A stretch of DNA of 64,000 nucleotides from a virus: positions 109,416-173,415 of the IMG/VR virus record IMGVR_UViG_3300042878_001497; one strand, 5' to 3'. Below are positions 6,764-14,180 of the stretch, piece by piece; the stretch's first letter is position 1, and every line of letters begins with the position of its first letter. The position numbers and the translations under genes are program-made. The notes beneath the pieces were generated by a model. It did no database searches. It saw only the letters and a list, made by a program, of their open reading frames with translations, and was not told the DNA's origin.

Positions 6764-6889
6764 ATGAAAAAGAATGATTTGATTGTAGTAATGCAGATAG
6801 CTATTTCGCTTTTAGATAAAGGTGAAGCAAATAAAGCTAATGGAGTTTTGAAAATAGCTCTAACGGAGGAATTTAGTTCTGGAAAATAG
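6764..6889 (+). CDS. 41-residue early protein
   Basis: MKKNDLIVVMQIAISL onward. One amphipathic or membrane-associated helix is possible near residues 6-17. Supported by the AAAGGTTATG leader. Function unknown. Confidence 0.5.
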   Translation: MKKNDLIVVMQIAISLLDKGEANKANGVLKIALTEEFSSGK

Positions 6890-6920
6890 TTGGTTGGTAT
6901 TAGTCTAGTTACTATCTTTA
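6890..6920 (+). promoter_or_regulatory. early promoter, duplicated
   Basis: TTG 6890-6892, 20 nt, TATCTTTA 6913-6920. Near-copy of the 6400-6430 promoter and its flanks. Confidence 0.65.
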
Positions 6921-6943
6921 GATAAATAAAAACAACAACGGTT

Positions 6944-7420
6944 ATGAAAGTAAAAGAATTGAATGAAGGAATTTACAAGAAATTGGTTAATCTAGACTAC
7001 AGCCGCAAAGAAAATTATTTGTATAAAACAAATGAAACTGAGTGGTGTGAGTTGGATGGTGAAATAAAAGATACAATTTTATCTTTTCCTATTCTCCAAA
7101 TAGATTGGTATGCAGATCTAATGGATATTGAAGTCCTAGATGGTGACCAACAGTTTTACTTATTTGAAAGTGAAGGTAGAACGTTTCTAGTAGATACACA
7201 GGGTTATAATTACCCACGCTATATCATTGAGTTAAAAGGGTTCAATGGTGTAGATGACACATATGAACGAATGGATGGATTGGTTCGAATTGCTGATGTT
7301 GCGATTTTGAAATCTGTGGTTAAGAGTTTGGCTTTTGATTTGCAGGAAGAAGGATTTGATAGAGCAGATATCATCAACTTCATCGATGCTCAAATCTACG
7401 GAGCACTTTTAGAAAAATAG
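6944..7420 (+). CDS. hypothetical early protein
   Basis: A 158-residue acidic alpha/beta protein, MKVKELNEGIYKKLV onward. No motif or family is recognised. It has its own promoter and leader and is followed directly by the next one. Confidence 0.6.
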   Translation: MKVKELNEGIYKKLVNLDYSRKENYLYKTNETEWCELDGEIKDTILSFPILQIDWYADLMDIEVLDGDQQFYLFESEGRTFLVDTQGYNYPRYIIELKGFNGVDDTYERMDGLVRIADVAILKSVVKSLAFDLQEEGFDRADIINFIDAQIYGALLEK

Positions 7421-7451
7421 TTGCCTCCTAAGAGTATAGTTCGTATCTTTA
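7421..7451 (+). promoter_or_regulatory. early promoter
   Basis: TTG 7421-7423, 20 nt, TATCTTTA 7444-7451; ATG at 7478. Confidence 0.65.
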
Positions 7452-7477
7452 GGTATAATTAAAAACAAACAACGGTT

Positions 7478-8230
7478 ATGATGAATGAAATTCAAGATCC
7501 CAATCAGCTTACTCTCGGTATTGAAAGCCAAGTATTGACTGTCGATCAGATAGAGCGAGTGGAAGCATTTAAAGAGCGATTGGATAAGAGTAATAAGAAT
7601 CTGAAAGCTTCTTTGCTCCGTAAGCAAGCTCTACTGTTAGAAAATGGCTTTGTCGAAGGTAAGGATTTTAGCTTCTCTATGGAGGAGGTAAATGAAAACG
7701 TAGATGTTAATGCTAATGGCTGGAATGATGCTGAATTAATCGTTACTGTGGATATTCTGCACGTCAAGGGGCAGTGTGCATTACTCTACGATCGATATGA
7801 AGTTACTTCTGATACGATTGTTCAGTCGACGGCTGGCTTTAGTATCGAGCAAAATAAAGTAGAGTGTTATACTATCAATAATAATGGCCGGTGGGTTACC
7901 TTCCGTACGCTAAAAGAGAAGTTGGCTGATAAGAATTCTGCTGCTGAATGGGAGATGATATCTACTCGTAATAGGAAGTCAGTACTCAGCTATACTGCTG
8001 AGAAGTATCAGAAGCTTGCTCCTGGGGCTGAAGTGGTGGTGGGTCGTGATGGTACGTCTAGAGGCCGTGATTACTACTCCTTCGATACTGTGACTGTAAA
8101 GTTTGAGAATGGTAATCTGTTAGTTGTTAAGCCCGGATTTAAGAATGATGAGGAGTCAGTTTATCGCTTTATCGATGTAACGACTACTGGTAAGAGTGCT
8201 GAAGAATTGGCTCAGTACCTCGGTCAATGA
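7478..8230 (+). CDS. hypothetical early protein, 250 residues
   Basis: The second-largest protein of the early block. A helical N-terminal third (residues about 20-60, Leu and Lys rich) precedes a beta-rich remainder. No catalytic motif is seen. The TGA overlaps the next ATG, so the small downstream gene is probably co-translated. Confidence 0.6.
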   Translation: MMNEIQDPNQLTLGIESQVLTVDQIERVEAFKERLDKSNKNLKASLLRKQALLLENGFVEGKDFSFSMEEVNENVDVNANGWNDAELIVTVDILHVKGQCALLYDRYEVTSDTIVQSTAGFSIEQNKVECYTINNNGRWVTFRTLKEKLADKNSAAEWEMISTRNRKSVLSYTAEKYQKLAPGAEVVVGRDGTSRGRDYYSFDTVTVKFENGNLLVVKPGFKNDEESVYRFIDVTTTGKSAEELAQYLGQ

Positions 8231-8394
8231 GGAGTAAGCTGATCAGAGTCTCTGAAGAGATTGCTAAGACGCTACGGAGGTGGGATCCTAGTTCGCTAGG
8301 GTCCTACTCCATCGAGAGGAAGAAAGGTCCTAGGTACTTCACTGCAGTACAGGATTCGGACGGATGGGATATTATAACCTATTACGTCGACTAA
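8227..8394 (+). CDS. small basic protein
   Basis: A 55-residue protein, MRSKLIRVSEEIAKT onward, ending in WDIITYYVD. The start overlaps the previous stop (ATGA). Function unknown. Confidence 0.5.
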   Translation: MRSKLIRVSEEIAKTLRRWDPSSLGSYSIERKKGPRYFTAVQDSDGWDIITYYVD

Positions 8395-8484
8395 GATATT
8401 TAGCCTCCTGGTTGGGCGCATATACACCAGGGTTGTTGTTTGTCTGGGTTGGGATCCTTCGGGATCTCTTCCTGGTTACAATAG
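8395..8484 (+). other. structured intergenic stretch
   Basis: Two possible stems: CCTGG (8407-8411) with CCAGG (8427-8431), and GATCC-TTCG-GGATC (8453-8466). It may be a bipartite terminator or structured leader; no run of T follows. Confidence 0.35.
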
Positions 8485-8515
8485 TTGCCTTTAGAGAGTT
8501 TAGTTCGTATATTTA
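8485..8515 (+). promoter_or_regulatory. early promoter
   Basis: TTG 8485-8487, 20 nt, TATATTTA 8508-8515; ATG at 8542. Confidence 0.65.
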
Positions 8516-8541
8516 GGTATAATTAAAAACAAATAAAGGTT

Positions 8542-8724
8542 ATGTCAAACATCAAAGAAGAAGCGCTAATGGAAGTCGCTTATGCTTACGCTCATGCAGT
8601 AGGCATCCTCTCAGGCACTATGAATGTCCTGATCGATCATGTAGCTTCTTACACTGAAGAAGAGAAGATCGAGATGATGAAGAAAGCTTTGAAAGAGGCT
8701 GATGAAGCAATCGCTAATGCCTAA
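8542..8724 (+). CDS. small helical early protein
   Basis: A 60-residue protein, MSNIKEEALMEVAYA onward, likely a helical hairpin. Function unknown. Confidence 0.55.
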   Translation: MSNIKEEALMEVAYAYAHAVGILSGTMNVLIDHVASYTEEEKIEMMKKALKEADEAIANA

Positions 8725-8731
8725 ATAAGAG

Positions 8732-8762
8732 TTGGCCCTTCGGGGCCTTCTTCTTATCTTTA
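8732..8762 (+). promoter_or_regulatory. early promoter sharing a terminator stem
   Basis: TTG 8732-8734, 20 nt, TATCTTTA 8755-8762; ATG at 8786. The spacer contains the hairpin at 8734-8747. Confidence 0.6.
8734..8747 (+). terminator. hairpin with TTCG loop
   Basis: GGCCC-TTCG-GGGCC followed by TTCTTCTT. It is placed between two genes and inside the spacer of the next promoter. Confidence 0.5.
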
Positions 8763-8785
8763 GTTAAATAAAAACAACAACGGTT

Positions 8786-9052
8786 ATGGTAAAAGAAATC
8801 ACCTCAATGATGTCAGCACTCAAAGCAAAGGGTGTGAAGGTATGCGGCACAGCTTCAGAGTTCTACAGTGCTAAGACTCACATCGACGGTATCTGGGTAG
8901 CAGCTGAGTACACCCCGGACCTATTCAACTACTGGTCTGAGGCTTGGGCTGATACGTTCGGTGTTAAGCCTTCACTCAACAAGCTGGTTGAGGAGTCGGG
9001 CTGGTACTTTGAGTGGCATGACGCCGGTACGATGATGGTGTGGAAGCAGTAA
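8786..9052 (+). CDS. hypothetical early protein
   Basis: An 88-residue protein with many Trp residues, MVKEITSMMSALKAK onward. It appears to be a small alpha/beta fold; no family is recognised. Confidence 0.55.
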   Translation: MVKEITSMMSALKAKGVKVCGTASEFYSAKTHIDGIWVAAEYTPDLFNYWSEAWADTFGVKPSLNKLVEESGWYFEWHDAGTMMVWKQ

Positions 9053-9059
9053 CATAGAG

Positions 9060-9090
9060 TTGTCACCTGAGAGTATCCTTCATATCTTTA
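9060..9090 (+). promoter_or_regulatory. early promoter
   Basis: TTG 9060-9062, 20 nt, TATCTTTA 9083-9090. The leader differs from the others (CAGCAAGACATG). Confidence 0.6.
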
Positions 9091-9122
9091 GTAAACAGAA
9101 TAACAACTAACAACAGCAAGAC

Positions 9123-9350
9123 ATGAACAAGAAAAAGTATCCTAAAGCCCAGCTTGACGCAGTCCTAGAAGGTGTATTGGTAGAATCACTACAGCTCTGG
9201 CAGAATGCATTCATCCAGGAGTTAGACAAGATGAAGGCCGATGGTAAGATCCCGATGTTCCATCCTAACTGGACCGCTCAAATGCTGAGAGAGTTCGGAC
9301 ATCGGTTCAGGGTGCAGGAGCTAATCGATACCCCGGCAGTACAGGATTAA
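9123..9350 (+). CDS. small helical early protein
   Basis: A 75-residue protein, MNKKKYPKAQLDAVL onward, the last gene of the early block before a strong terminator. Function unknown. Confidence 0.55.
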   Translation: MNKKKYPKAQLDAVLEGVLVESLQLWQNAFIQELDKMKADGKIPMFHPNWTAQMLREFGHRFRVQELIDTPAVQD

Positions 9351-9353
9351 GAG

Positions 9354-9381
9354 AGAGGGCCCTTAGGGGCTCTTTTTTTTT
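9354..9381 (+). terminator. strong intrinsic terminator
   Basis: A GCCC-TTAG-GGGC core extended by AGAGG/TCT pairs, followed by about nine T. It closes the early block directly after the stop at 9350. Confidence 0.8.
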
Positions 9382-9578
9382 GACTGATGTCGTCAGGAGG
9401 TCAAGGTGAGAGCGGGGTGACGGCAAGGTGCTATAAACCTGCTAGTATATTTCACTATACGGTTTTCTCGACGGTTAGCTAGAGGTAACCCTAGTAATGC
9501 ATCGCTGATCAAATTTTAAGGTATACTAATATATATTTATATATAGAAAGCAAGGGTACAAGCGCTTCAACGGGTTAA
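9382..9578. other. intergenic spacer at the strand switch
   Basis: No gene seen. AT-rich in its right half, with alternating TATATA near 9528-9546. It lies between a + strand terminator and the 3' end of the only minus-strand gene. Confidence 0.4.
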
Positions 9579-9857
9579 TTAATTAGATTTAGTTGAAGCT
9601 AGATCCTTCAACTCCTTTTTTGTTCTCTCTTCACATTTATCCACCCTACTGTCGATATGACGGTAGACTGCCTCCAGGTCCCGCCTTATGGCATTGTCCT
9701 GTTCGTTACTAAATTCGTATAACCTTTGTTCAGCTTTCTCAAAATCAGCTACTGCTTTGATAAGACTCTTAATTGTCACATAGTTCATAAACGTAACCGC
9801 AACTACTACCGAAGTAATAACAGCACCTACACCTAAAAGAAATGATATTGTTTCCAT
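9579..9857 (-). CDS. membrane-anchored coiled-coil protein, only minus-strand gene
   Basis: A 92-residue protein with one membrane helix (about residues 5-28, LLGVGAVITSVVVAV) followed by a charged coiled coil. This is the organisation of many small phage inner-membrane proteins, and the 12843 gene has the same layout. The composition is clearly coding-like although the strand is opposite to everything else. It may be expressed separately from the neighbouring operons. Its function is unknown; a host-takeover membrane protein is possible. Confidence 0.65.
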   Translation of the reverse strand: METISFLLGVGAVITSVVVAVTFMNYVTIKSLIKAVADFEKAEQRLYEFSNEQDNAIRRDLEAVYRHIDSRVDKCEERTKKELKDLASTKSN

Positions 9858-10047
9858 ATTATATATTTTATATATGTCAAAGCACTTGTAGCACCCTTAC
9901 TACGGTTTTAATATAAGAACTTTTGGTAGAAAAACCAACTATGTCCGGGGAAATTTTCCGGAAAAATTTTTATATATGTAGTTGTCTATATAATTATATC
10001 TTTATATATTTAATAATATAGGAGGAATCCTATTTATATAAAAAACT
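9858..10047. promoter_or_regulatory. divergent AT-rich regulatory region
   Basis: Separates the minus-strand gene from the + strand gene at 10048. Contains the 12-base palindrome TTTTCCGGAAAA (9954-9965), a nearby CCGGGGAAATTTTCCGG, long TATATA tracts, and a late-type TATTTATA at 10031-10038. It likely drives both directions. Confidence 0.5.
10031..10038 (+). promoter_or_regulatory. late-type motif TATTTATA
   Basis: First of 17 copies of TATTTATA or TATTTATT placed just before + strand genes. Here the ATG follows after 9 nt. The octamer is the reverse complement of the T4 late promoter TATAAATA. Confidence 0.5.
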
Positions 10048-10431
10048 ATGAAGCTTATCTCTGCTCTTCTTTCGGAATCTAAAAGCGGTATCTTTGACGG
10101 TAAAACTTACCTTGATGATGCTACTTCGGCTATGGAGTTTGAGAAAGGGTACGAGGCCTTAGCTAGATTTGTTCATCCTAGACTAGTTATCAAAAAAGGC
10201 CACGATCCCGATCTAAAAATGGATTTAACCATAGCTTATGAAGAGCCTTCGGATTTACACTTTAGGTATATCGAGACTACGGGAGAATTTTTCTACGATG
10301 AAAAAATCTTCAAAGCAATCCTTCAGACCCCGGCCGTAAGAGAGAAACTAGGTAAGCTTTGGAATATCTCCCCGGACCCGGTAGAGGTATTTCGCCGCTA
10401 CGGTGCTGTTACAACTAAACTATCAGCGTGA
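10048..10431 (+). CDS. hypothetical protein with capsid-targeting-like N-terminus
   Basis: A 127-residue protein starting MKLISALLSE-S. The first ten residues match the pattern MKLxxxLLxE shared by many proteins in the window and end in a possible T4-type prohead protease site (L-S-E before S). The rest is alpha/beta and unrecognised. It may be a packaged internal head protein; this rests only on the N-terminus and the late-type motif upstream. Confidence 0.6.
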   Translation: MKLISALLSESKSGIFDGKTYLDDATSAMEFEKGYEALARFVHPRLVIKKGHDPDLKMDLTIAYEEPSDLHFRYIETTGEFFYDEKIFKAILQTPAVREKLGKLWNISPDPVEVFRRYGAVTTKLSA

Positions 10432-10856
10432 AAGCTCTACCACCTGCCTTTCTATCGATCTTCGATTACGATGATCAGGATGACCTTAGTAAGGAGGGGT
10501 TTACTAAGGCGGTGATCGATTACACCCAGCATCCGTACATCATTTTCGGTACCGTGATCAAATGCGTTGAGAACTTCTTTATCATTAATGAGATGTACCG
10601 TAAAAAATACGGAGAGAGATATCAATCAATTGAGCAGACCGTGCGAAAGACTTACTTTGATAGAGTATTCACTTACCTAGAAAGATTCGATGAGAGTAGA
10701 TATGAGCATATAGTAGAGGCTAGAAAATTTACTCCTCAGGAAATTGCCTTTGCTATGGAGGAGTTAAGAGATCACTATGAGGGTATTGAAGAGTATGAAA
10801 GATGTGCACGAATCCAAAAGATTTATAATATTTTAGCAGTAGAAGTTGCTTCTTAA
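10428..10856 (+). CDS. hypothetical helical protein
   Basis: A 142-residue protein starting with GTG that overlaps the preceding TGA. Mostly helical with many aromatic and charged residues. No family is recognised. Confidence 0.55.
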   Translation: MKALPPAFLSIFDYDDQDDLSKEGFTKAVIDYTQHPYIIFGTVIKCVENFFIINEMYRKKYGERYQSIEQTVRKTYFDRVFTYLERFDESRYEHIVEARKFTPQEIAFAMEELRDHYEGIEEYERCARIQKIYNILAVEVAS

Positions 10857-10876
10857 GCATTTACTTACTATCTTTA
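10845..10876 (+). promoter_or_regulatory. early-type promoter
   Basis: TTG 10845-10847 and TATCTTTA 10869-10876, spacing 21 nt. The -33 overlaps the end of the previous gene. Confidence 0.55.
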
Positions 10877-10899
10877 AGTATCAATAAAAAATAAAGGTT

Positions 10900-11103
10900 A
10901 TGCTTAGTACGATCATTTACTACATCATTGTAGGAGTTACTTTTAACTTCCTATGGGATTTTGTTGTCTCAAAGACTCGAAAAGAGGAAAACCGTTTCAC
11001 TATGTTAGAGCGTATTATCGTGACTATTATCTGGCCGATAACTATACTCTTCTTTATCTTTATTTTAGCTAGGAATCTATTTTTCGGTAACGATCAAGAG
11101 TAA
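10900..11103 (+). CDS. small membrane protein
   Basis: A 67-residue protein with two hydrophobic segments (about residues 3-22 and 37-58) separated by a basic loop (SKTRKEENR). It probably spans the inner membrane twice. It has the AAAGGTTATG leader of the early genes. Function unknown; a holin is possible but unsupported. Confidence 0.55.
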   Translation: MLSTIIYYIIVGVTFNFLWDFVVSKTRKEENRFTMLERIIVTIIWPITILFFIFILARNLFFGNDQE

Positions 11104-11106
11104 GTT

Positions 11107-11736
11107 ATGTCTTTAAAGAAACTATCCTTCGAAGAGGCTTTAGAACTTGAATCTGAGTCTCTCATTACCATCTACGATTTCTACCCAGATACCTCTGAGC
11201 TAGACTATCACCCCAAGGCTAAGGAATGGTTTCAGAACTACGCCGATATGCGCTTTAAGTTTCGTCAGCATAATCCTGCCGATGTCTCTAATATGCTTAA
11301 CTGTGACTACCGTATTGAGGTCCCTATGGCTTATGAGCCTGAAACCAATACCCATTCCTGGAAGTACTTATTTGCTAAGCTGACTCAAGATCTTAATAAG
11401 TTCAAGCAGTATCATTCTAGAGGAAGTTATATCTACATCCTCACCAACGAGGCTTACCCGGGATTTGTCAAGATTGGTAAAGCGGTTAATCCCTTGCGGA
11501 GAGTTGAACAGATTAACGGTGCTGGTGTTGTTTCGGAATGGAAGCTTCGGTATTCACTCCCGGTAGAGAATGATTATCTGTTAGAGCATTCCGTTCACGA
11601 GTATTTAGTTAACCACCGCCGGACTACCGATCAAGGATCTTCCCGTGAATTCTTTGAGGTTACGCTAGACCGTGCTATTGAAGTTATTGAACTGTTAGGT
11701 GCACAAATGAAGATCGGAGATGCTTTCTATTACTAG
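11107..11736 (+). CDS. T5orf172/MUG113-type GIY-YIG protein
   Basis: A 209-residue protein. Its C-terminal half (from about residue 105) has the pattern GSYIYILTNEAYPGFVKIG, KAVNPLRRVEQIN, an HSVHEYL stretch and a final EFFEV, typical of the MUG113/T5orf172 branch of GIY-YIG. The N-terminal 100 residues are unrecognised and may bind DNA. The branch is usually assigned to DNA binding or cleavage; the specific role is unknown. Confidence 0.7.
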   Translation: MSLKKLSFEEALELESESLITIYDFYPDTSELDYHPKAKEWFQNYADMRFKFRQHNPADVSNMLNCDYRIEVPMAYEPETNTHSWKYLFAKLTQDLNKFKQYHSRGSYIYILTNEAYPGFVKIGKAVNPLRRVEQINGAGVVSEWKLRYSLPVENDYLLEHSVHEYLVNHRRTTDQGSSREFFEVTLDRAIEVIELLGAQMKIGDAFYY

Positions 11737-11785
11737 ATTTGCGGGGCGGCTTCGTGCGCGGCGCGGCGCGTGTGAAAACTTTTTT
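11737..11785 (+). terminator. GC-rich possible terminator
   Basis: A very GC-rich run (GCGGGGCGGCTTCGTGCGCG onward) that can fold several ways, followed by CTTTTTTATA. Unusual for this AT-rich genome. Confidence 0.35.
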
Positions 11786-11794
11786 ATAAAACAG

Positions 11795-11825
11795 TTGTTT
11801 CGCATTGATTTATTTCGTATATTTG
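11795..11825 (+). promoter_or_regulatory. promoter closest to the Bacteroidota consensus
   Basis: TTG 11795-11797, 20 nt, TATATTTG 11818-11825: a perfect TAnnTTTG -7 element. It starts a transcript with an unusually long purine-rich leader (about 85 nt) before the gene at 11918. Confidence 0.7.
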
Positions 11826-11917
11826 AAACGAAGGGGAGGAAAAAAAGGGGAGAGTAAAAATATTATATAGATAATATTAGTATATTATATATAAAGATTA
11901 ATAATTATTAAGTACTT

Positions 11918-12100
11918 ATGAAAAACAAAAATTTATATCAAGAAAAAATTAATCGTCTTGAATCACAAATCAAGAAGATTGAACACAGTGTTGCAACTCT
12001 AAATAGAGATCAAGCTTATGTAGAGTTAGATAAAGCTCGAGAGATCCTTCGAGATATGCAAACTATGATTAACCGAGAAGAGGAATACTTTAAAGCTTAA
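11918..12100 (+). CDS. small coiled-coil protein
   Basis: A 60-residue protein, MKNKNLYQEKINRLE onward, with heptad-like Leu/Ile spacing throughout. Function unknown. First gene of the operon that leads to the late sigma factor. Confidence 0.55.
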   Translation: MKNKNLYQEKINRLESQIKKIEHSVATLNRDQAYVELDKAREILRDMQTMINREEEYFKA

Positions 12101-12102
12101 CT

Positions 12103-12840
12103 ATGCAGCTCACACCCGAACAAGTAGAAGCTAATTGGAATCGTCATCTTCAATACGTTGAAGATTATATTACCGGAGAACGTAAGGAAAAGCTTAAAGC
12201 TACTTACGAATCTCTTGCTGAACACATGGTTCTTGCTCCTGCCTCCTCAAAAACATGGTACCACAATGCATTTCCGGGAGGATATGTAGAGCATGTTAAT
12301 AGAGTAGTAGAGCTTGCACTCCGTACTATGAAATTCTGGGCAGTATCCGGTGCAAATATTGATTTTACCGAGGAAGAACTTGTTTTTGCTGCTTTAAACC
12401 ATGATCTAGGTAAGATCGGTGACGGAGAACAGGACGGTTACCTACCTCAAACCGATAATTGGAGGAGAGACAAGCTAAAAGAGGAGTATTCTATTAATAC
12501 TTCCCTAGATTTTATGCTTATTCAAGATAGATCCCTTTATCTCCTTCAGAAATACGGTATTTCCATGTCTCAGAAAGAGTATTTAGGTATCAGACTCCAT
12601 GATGGCATCTTCGATGATGCAAATAAGGCGTATTTCTTCAATCATAACCCAGATTCTAGGTTCAAAACCAATATAGTCTTTGTCCTACACCAGGCTGACT
12701 TCATGGCTTCTAAGATTGAGTATGATCGCTGGTTAGGAAACGGAGGTAAAAGCACTCCAAACGTAAGTAAAACAGGTACCTCTACCGGTAAAACTGTTAA
12801 ATCTTCAGAAAATTTAAGTAATTTATTAAAAAACATCTAA
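12103..12840 (+). CDS. HD-domain phosphohydrolase
   Basis: A 245-residue protein of the HD superfamily. Visible metal ligands are His64 (GGYVEHVNR), the HD pair His100-Asp101 (NHDLGK), a following RLHDGIF and an HQADF near residue 200. HD proteins hydrolyse phosphoester bonds of nucleotides or cyclic nucleotides, so a role in nucleotide metabolism or in removing a host signalling nucleotide is possible. The C-terminal tail is Ser/Thr/Lys rich and probably disordered. Confidence 0.75.
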   Translation: MQLTPEQVEANWNRHLQYVEDYITGERKEKLKATYESLAEHMVLAPASSKTWYHNAFPGGYVEHVNRVVELALRTMKFWAVSGANIDFTEEELVFAALNHDLGKIGDGEQDGYLPQTDNWRRDKLKEEYSINTSLDFMLIQDRSLYLLQKYGISMSQKEYLGIRLHDGIFDDANKAYFFNHNPDSRFKTNIVFVLHQADFMASKIEYDRWLGNGGKSTPNVSKTGTSTGKTVKSSENLSNLLKNI

Positions 12841-12842
12841 AA

Positions 12843-13112
12843 ATGTTGGTTCTATCCATTTTTCTAGCTATATTAGCATCAGTCCTCGGGTTTTCTACAT
12901 GGAATCTCCTAAGAAAACTAGAGAAGTTAGAGGACACCGTTCAAGATCAACAAAGATACGTTGAGAATATCTCCAATATTATTGAGGATTCAAACAAAAG
13001 GTTACGTGAAATCGACGACAAAGGGCACTTCAGTGCAGATGATGAAGTCGGTTTCTTCTTTGAAAACCTAAAAGAAATACAGAGTGCTCTCGATGGTTAC
13101 AGACTAAGATAA
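12843..13112 (+). CDS. membrane-anchored coiled-coil protein
   Basis: An 89-residue protein with an N-terminal membrane helix (about residues 2-20) and a long coiled coil. Same architecture as the minus-strand gene at 9579. Function unknown. Confidence 0.6.
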   Translation: MLVLSIFLAILASVLGFSTWNLLRKLEKLEDTVQDQQRYVENISNIIEDSNKRLREIDDKGHFSADDEVGFFFENLKEIQSALDGYRLR

Positions 13113-13115
13113 CCT

Positions 13116-13817
13116 ATGGGAAGAAAGAAGAGTAATACAAACTATTTTACACAAGATACCGAGAATGCAATAGTAGCTTACAACAACTCAACCGATACAA
13201 CCTTCAGACAGAAGATTTTTACGGATGAAATCTACTACCCTTTCTACAAGCTCGTAGAAAACATCATTCACACCTTTAGATTCTACTACACCGACGTTGA
13301 TGACCTCGAAGATTTAAAACACGAGGTCATTTCCCTGTTAATAGAGGAGAAGATTCATATGTTTGACCCTACTAGAGGTGCAAAAGCCTACTCGTACTTC
13401 GGTACAATTGTGAAAAGGCACTTAATCAACTACAATAATAAGAACTACAAGCGCCTCAAATCATTAGCTCCTGTCGAAGACTTTAACGGAACCTATGATT
13501 TAGATACATCTGAAGTACGTCCGTACGCGTTTACATTACGTCAAATCTTCGATATCTATATAGAACGTACTTATAGCAAACTAGACGCCCTTTTCCCTAA
13601 AGAATCAGATAAGAAGGTAGCTGATGCTATTTTAACGCTTTTTGAAAAACGTTACGATCTCGACATTTTTAAGAAGAAAGCGTTATACATCTATATACGA
13701 GAGATTACCGGTACTGAAACTCCGTACCTTACTAAAGTTATCAACGTATTGAAAGAAGAGTTCTATACTTTATATAATGGATTAGAGCAGGAAGGTTTAA
13801 TTGACCTAAAAAACTAA
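13116..13817 (+). CDS. gp55-like late sigma factor
   Basis: A 233-residue protein resembling T4 gp55, the sigma factor that directs host RNA polymerase to late promoters. The key part is a region-2-like segment: DLKHEVISLLIEEKIHMFDP, then RGAKAYSYFGTIVKRHLINY. This is the FDP-x-(R/K)GAKAxSYF pattern of environmental T4-like phages. It is encoded directly before the late structural genes, and 17 late-type motifs in the window are candidate targets. The longer C-terminal half is unlike T4 gp55 and may contact a different sliding clamp or host polymerase. Confidence 0.7.
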   Translation: MGRKKSNTNYFTQDTENAIVAYNNSTDTTFRQKIFTDEIYYPFYKLVENIIHTFRFYYTDVDDLEDLKHEVISLLIEEKIHMFDPTRGAKAYSYFGTIVKRHLINYNNKNYKRLKSLAPVEDFNGTYDLDTSEVRPYAFTLRQIFDIYIERTYSKLDALFPKESDKKVADAILTLFEKRYDLDIFKKKALYIYIREITGTETPYLTKVINVLKEEFYTLYNGLEQEGLIDLKN

Positions 13818-13823
13818 CCTTTC

Positions 13824-13831
13824 TATTTATA
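13824..13831 (+). promoter_or_regulatory. late-type motif TATTTATA
   Basis: Ten nt before the ATG at 13842, directly after the sigma gene. Confidence 0.5.
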
Positions 13832-13841
13832 AAGAAAGAGT

Positions 13842-14180
13842 ATGGCACTGGATAAGGAGCTATTTAACGGCAAGACTGTTTCTAACGTACTAGAGGAGAT
13901 TTATAACAACTCTAAGAAAAAAGATAAACAGATCAATGCTCTCATCGGAGAGCTTAAGCCTCTTATTGAAAATATCGGGGACGCTACCCTAGTAGTCCCC
14001 ATGATCGCTAACTACCTAGAGATCGGAGTTAAGAACGATGAGATGCTCGTAAAAATGCTCACCATCGTCCAGAGAATGGATAATGCTAGGACATCTGGTG
14101 ATACAGCAGGATTTGAACTAGGAGCAGAAGAACTAGCCCAGATCCTAGAACAAGCCAATGCATTAGGAGAGCAAAAATAA
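13842..14180 (+). CDS. conserved structural-cluster protein
   Basis: A 112-residue helical protein, MALDKELFNGKTVSN onward. First gene of the baseplate cluster and coupled to the next gene (TAATG). No function recognised; a small baseplate or chaperone protein is a reasonable guess. Confidence 0.5.
   Translation: MALDKELFNGKTVSNVLEEIYNNSKKKDKQINALIGELKPLIENIGDATLVVPMIANYLEIGVKNDEMLVKMLTIVQRMDNARTSGDTAGFELGAEELAQILEQANALGEQK

Noticed and set aside
9382-9578. Possible tRNA or small structured RNA in the spacer
   Set aside because: No cloverleaf, no T-loop sequence and no CCA-like end were found.
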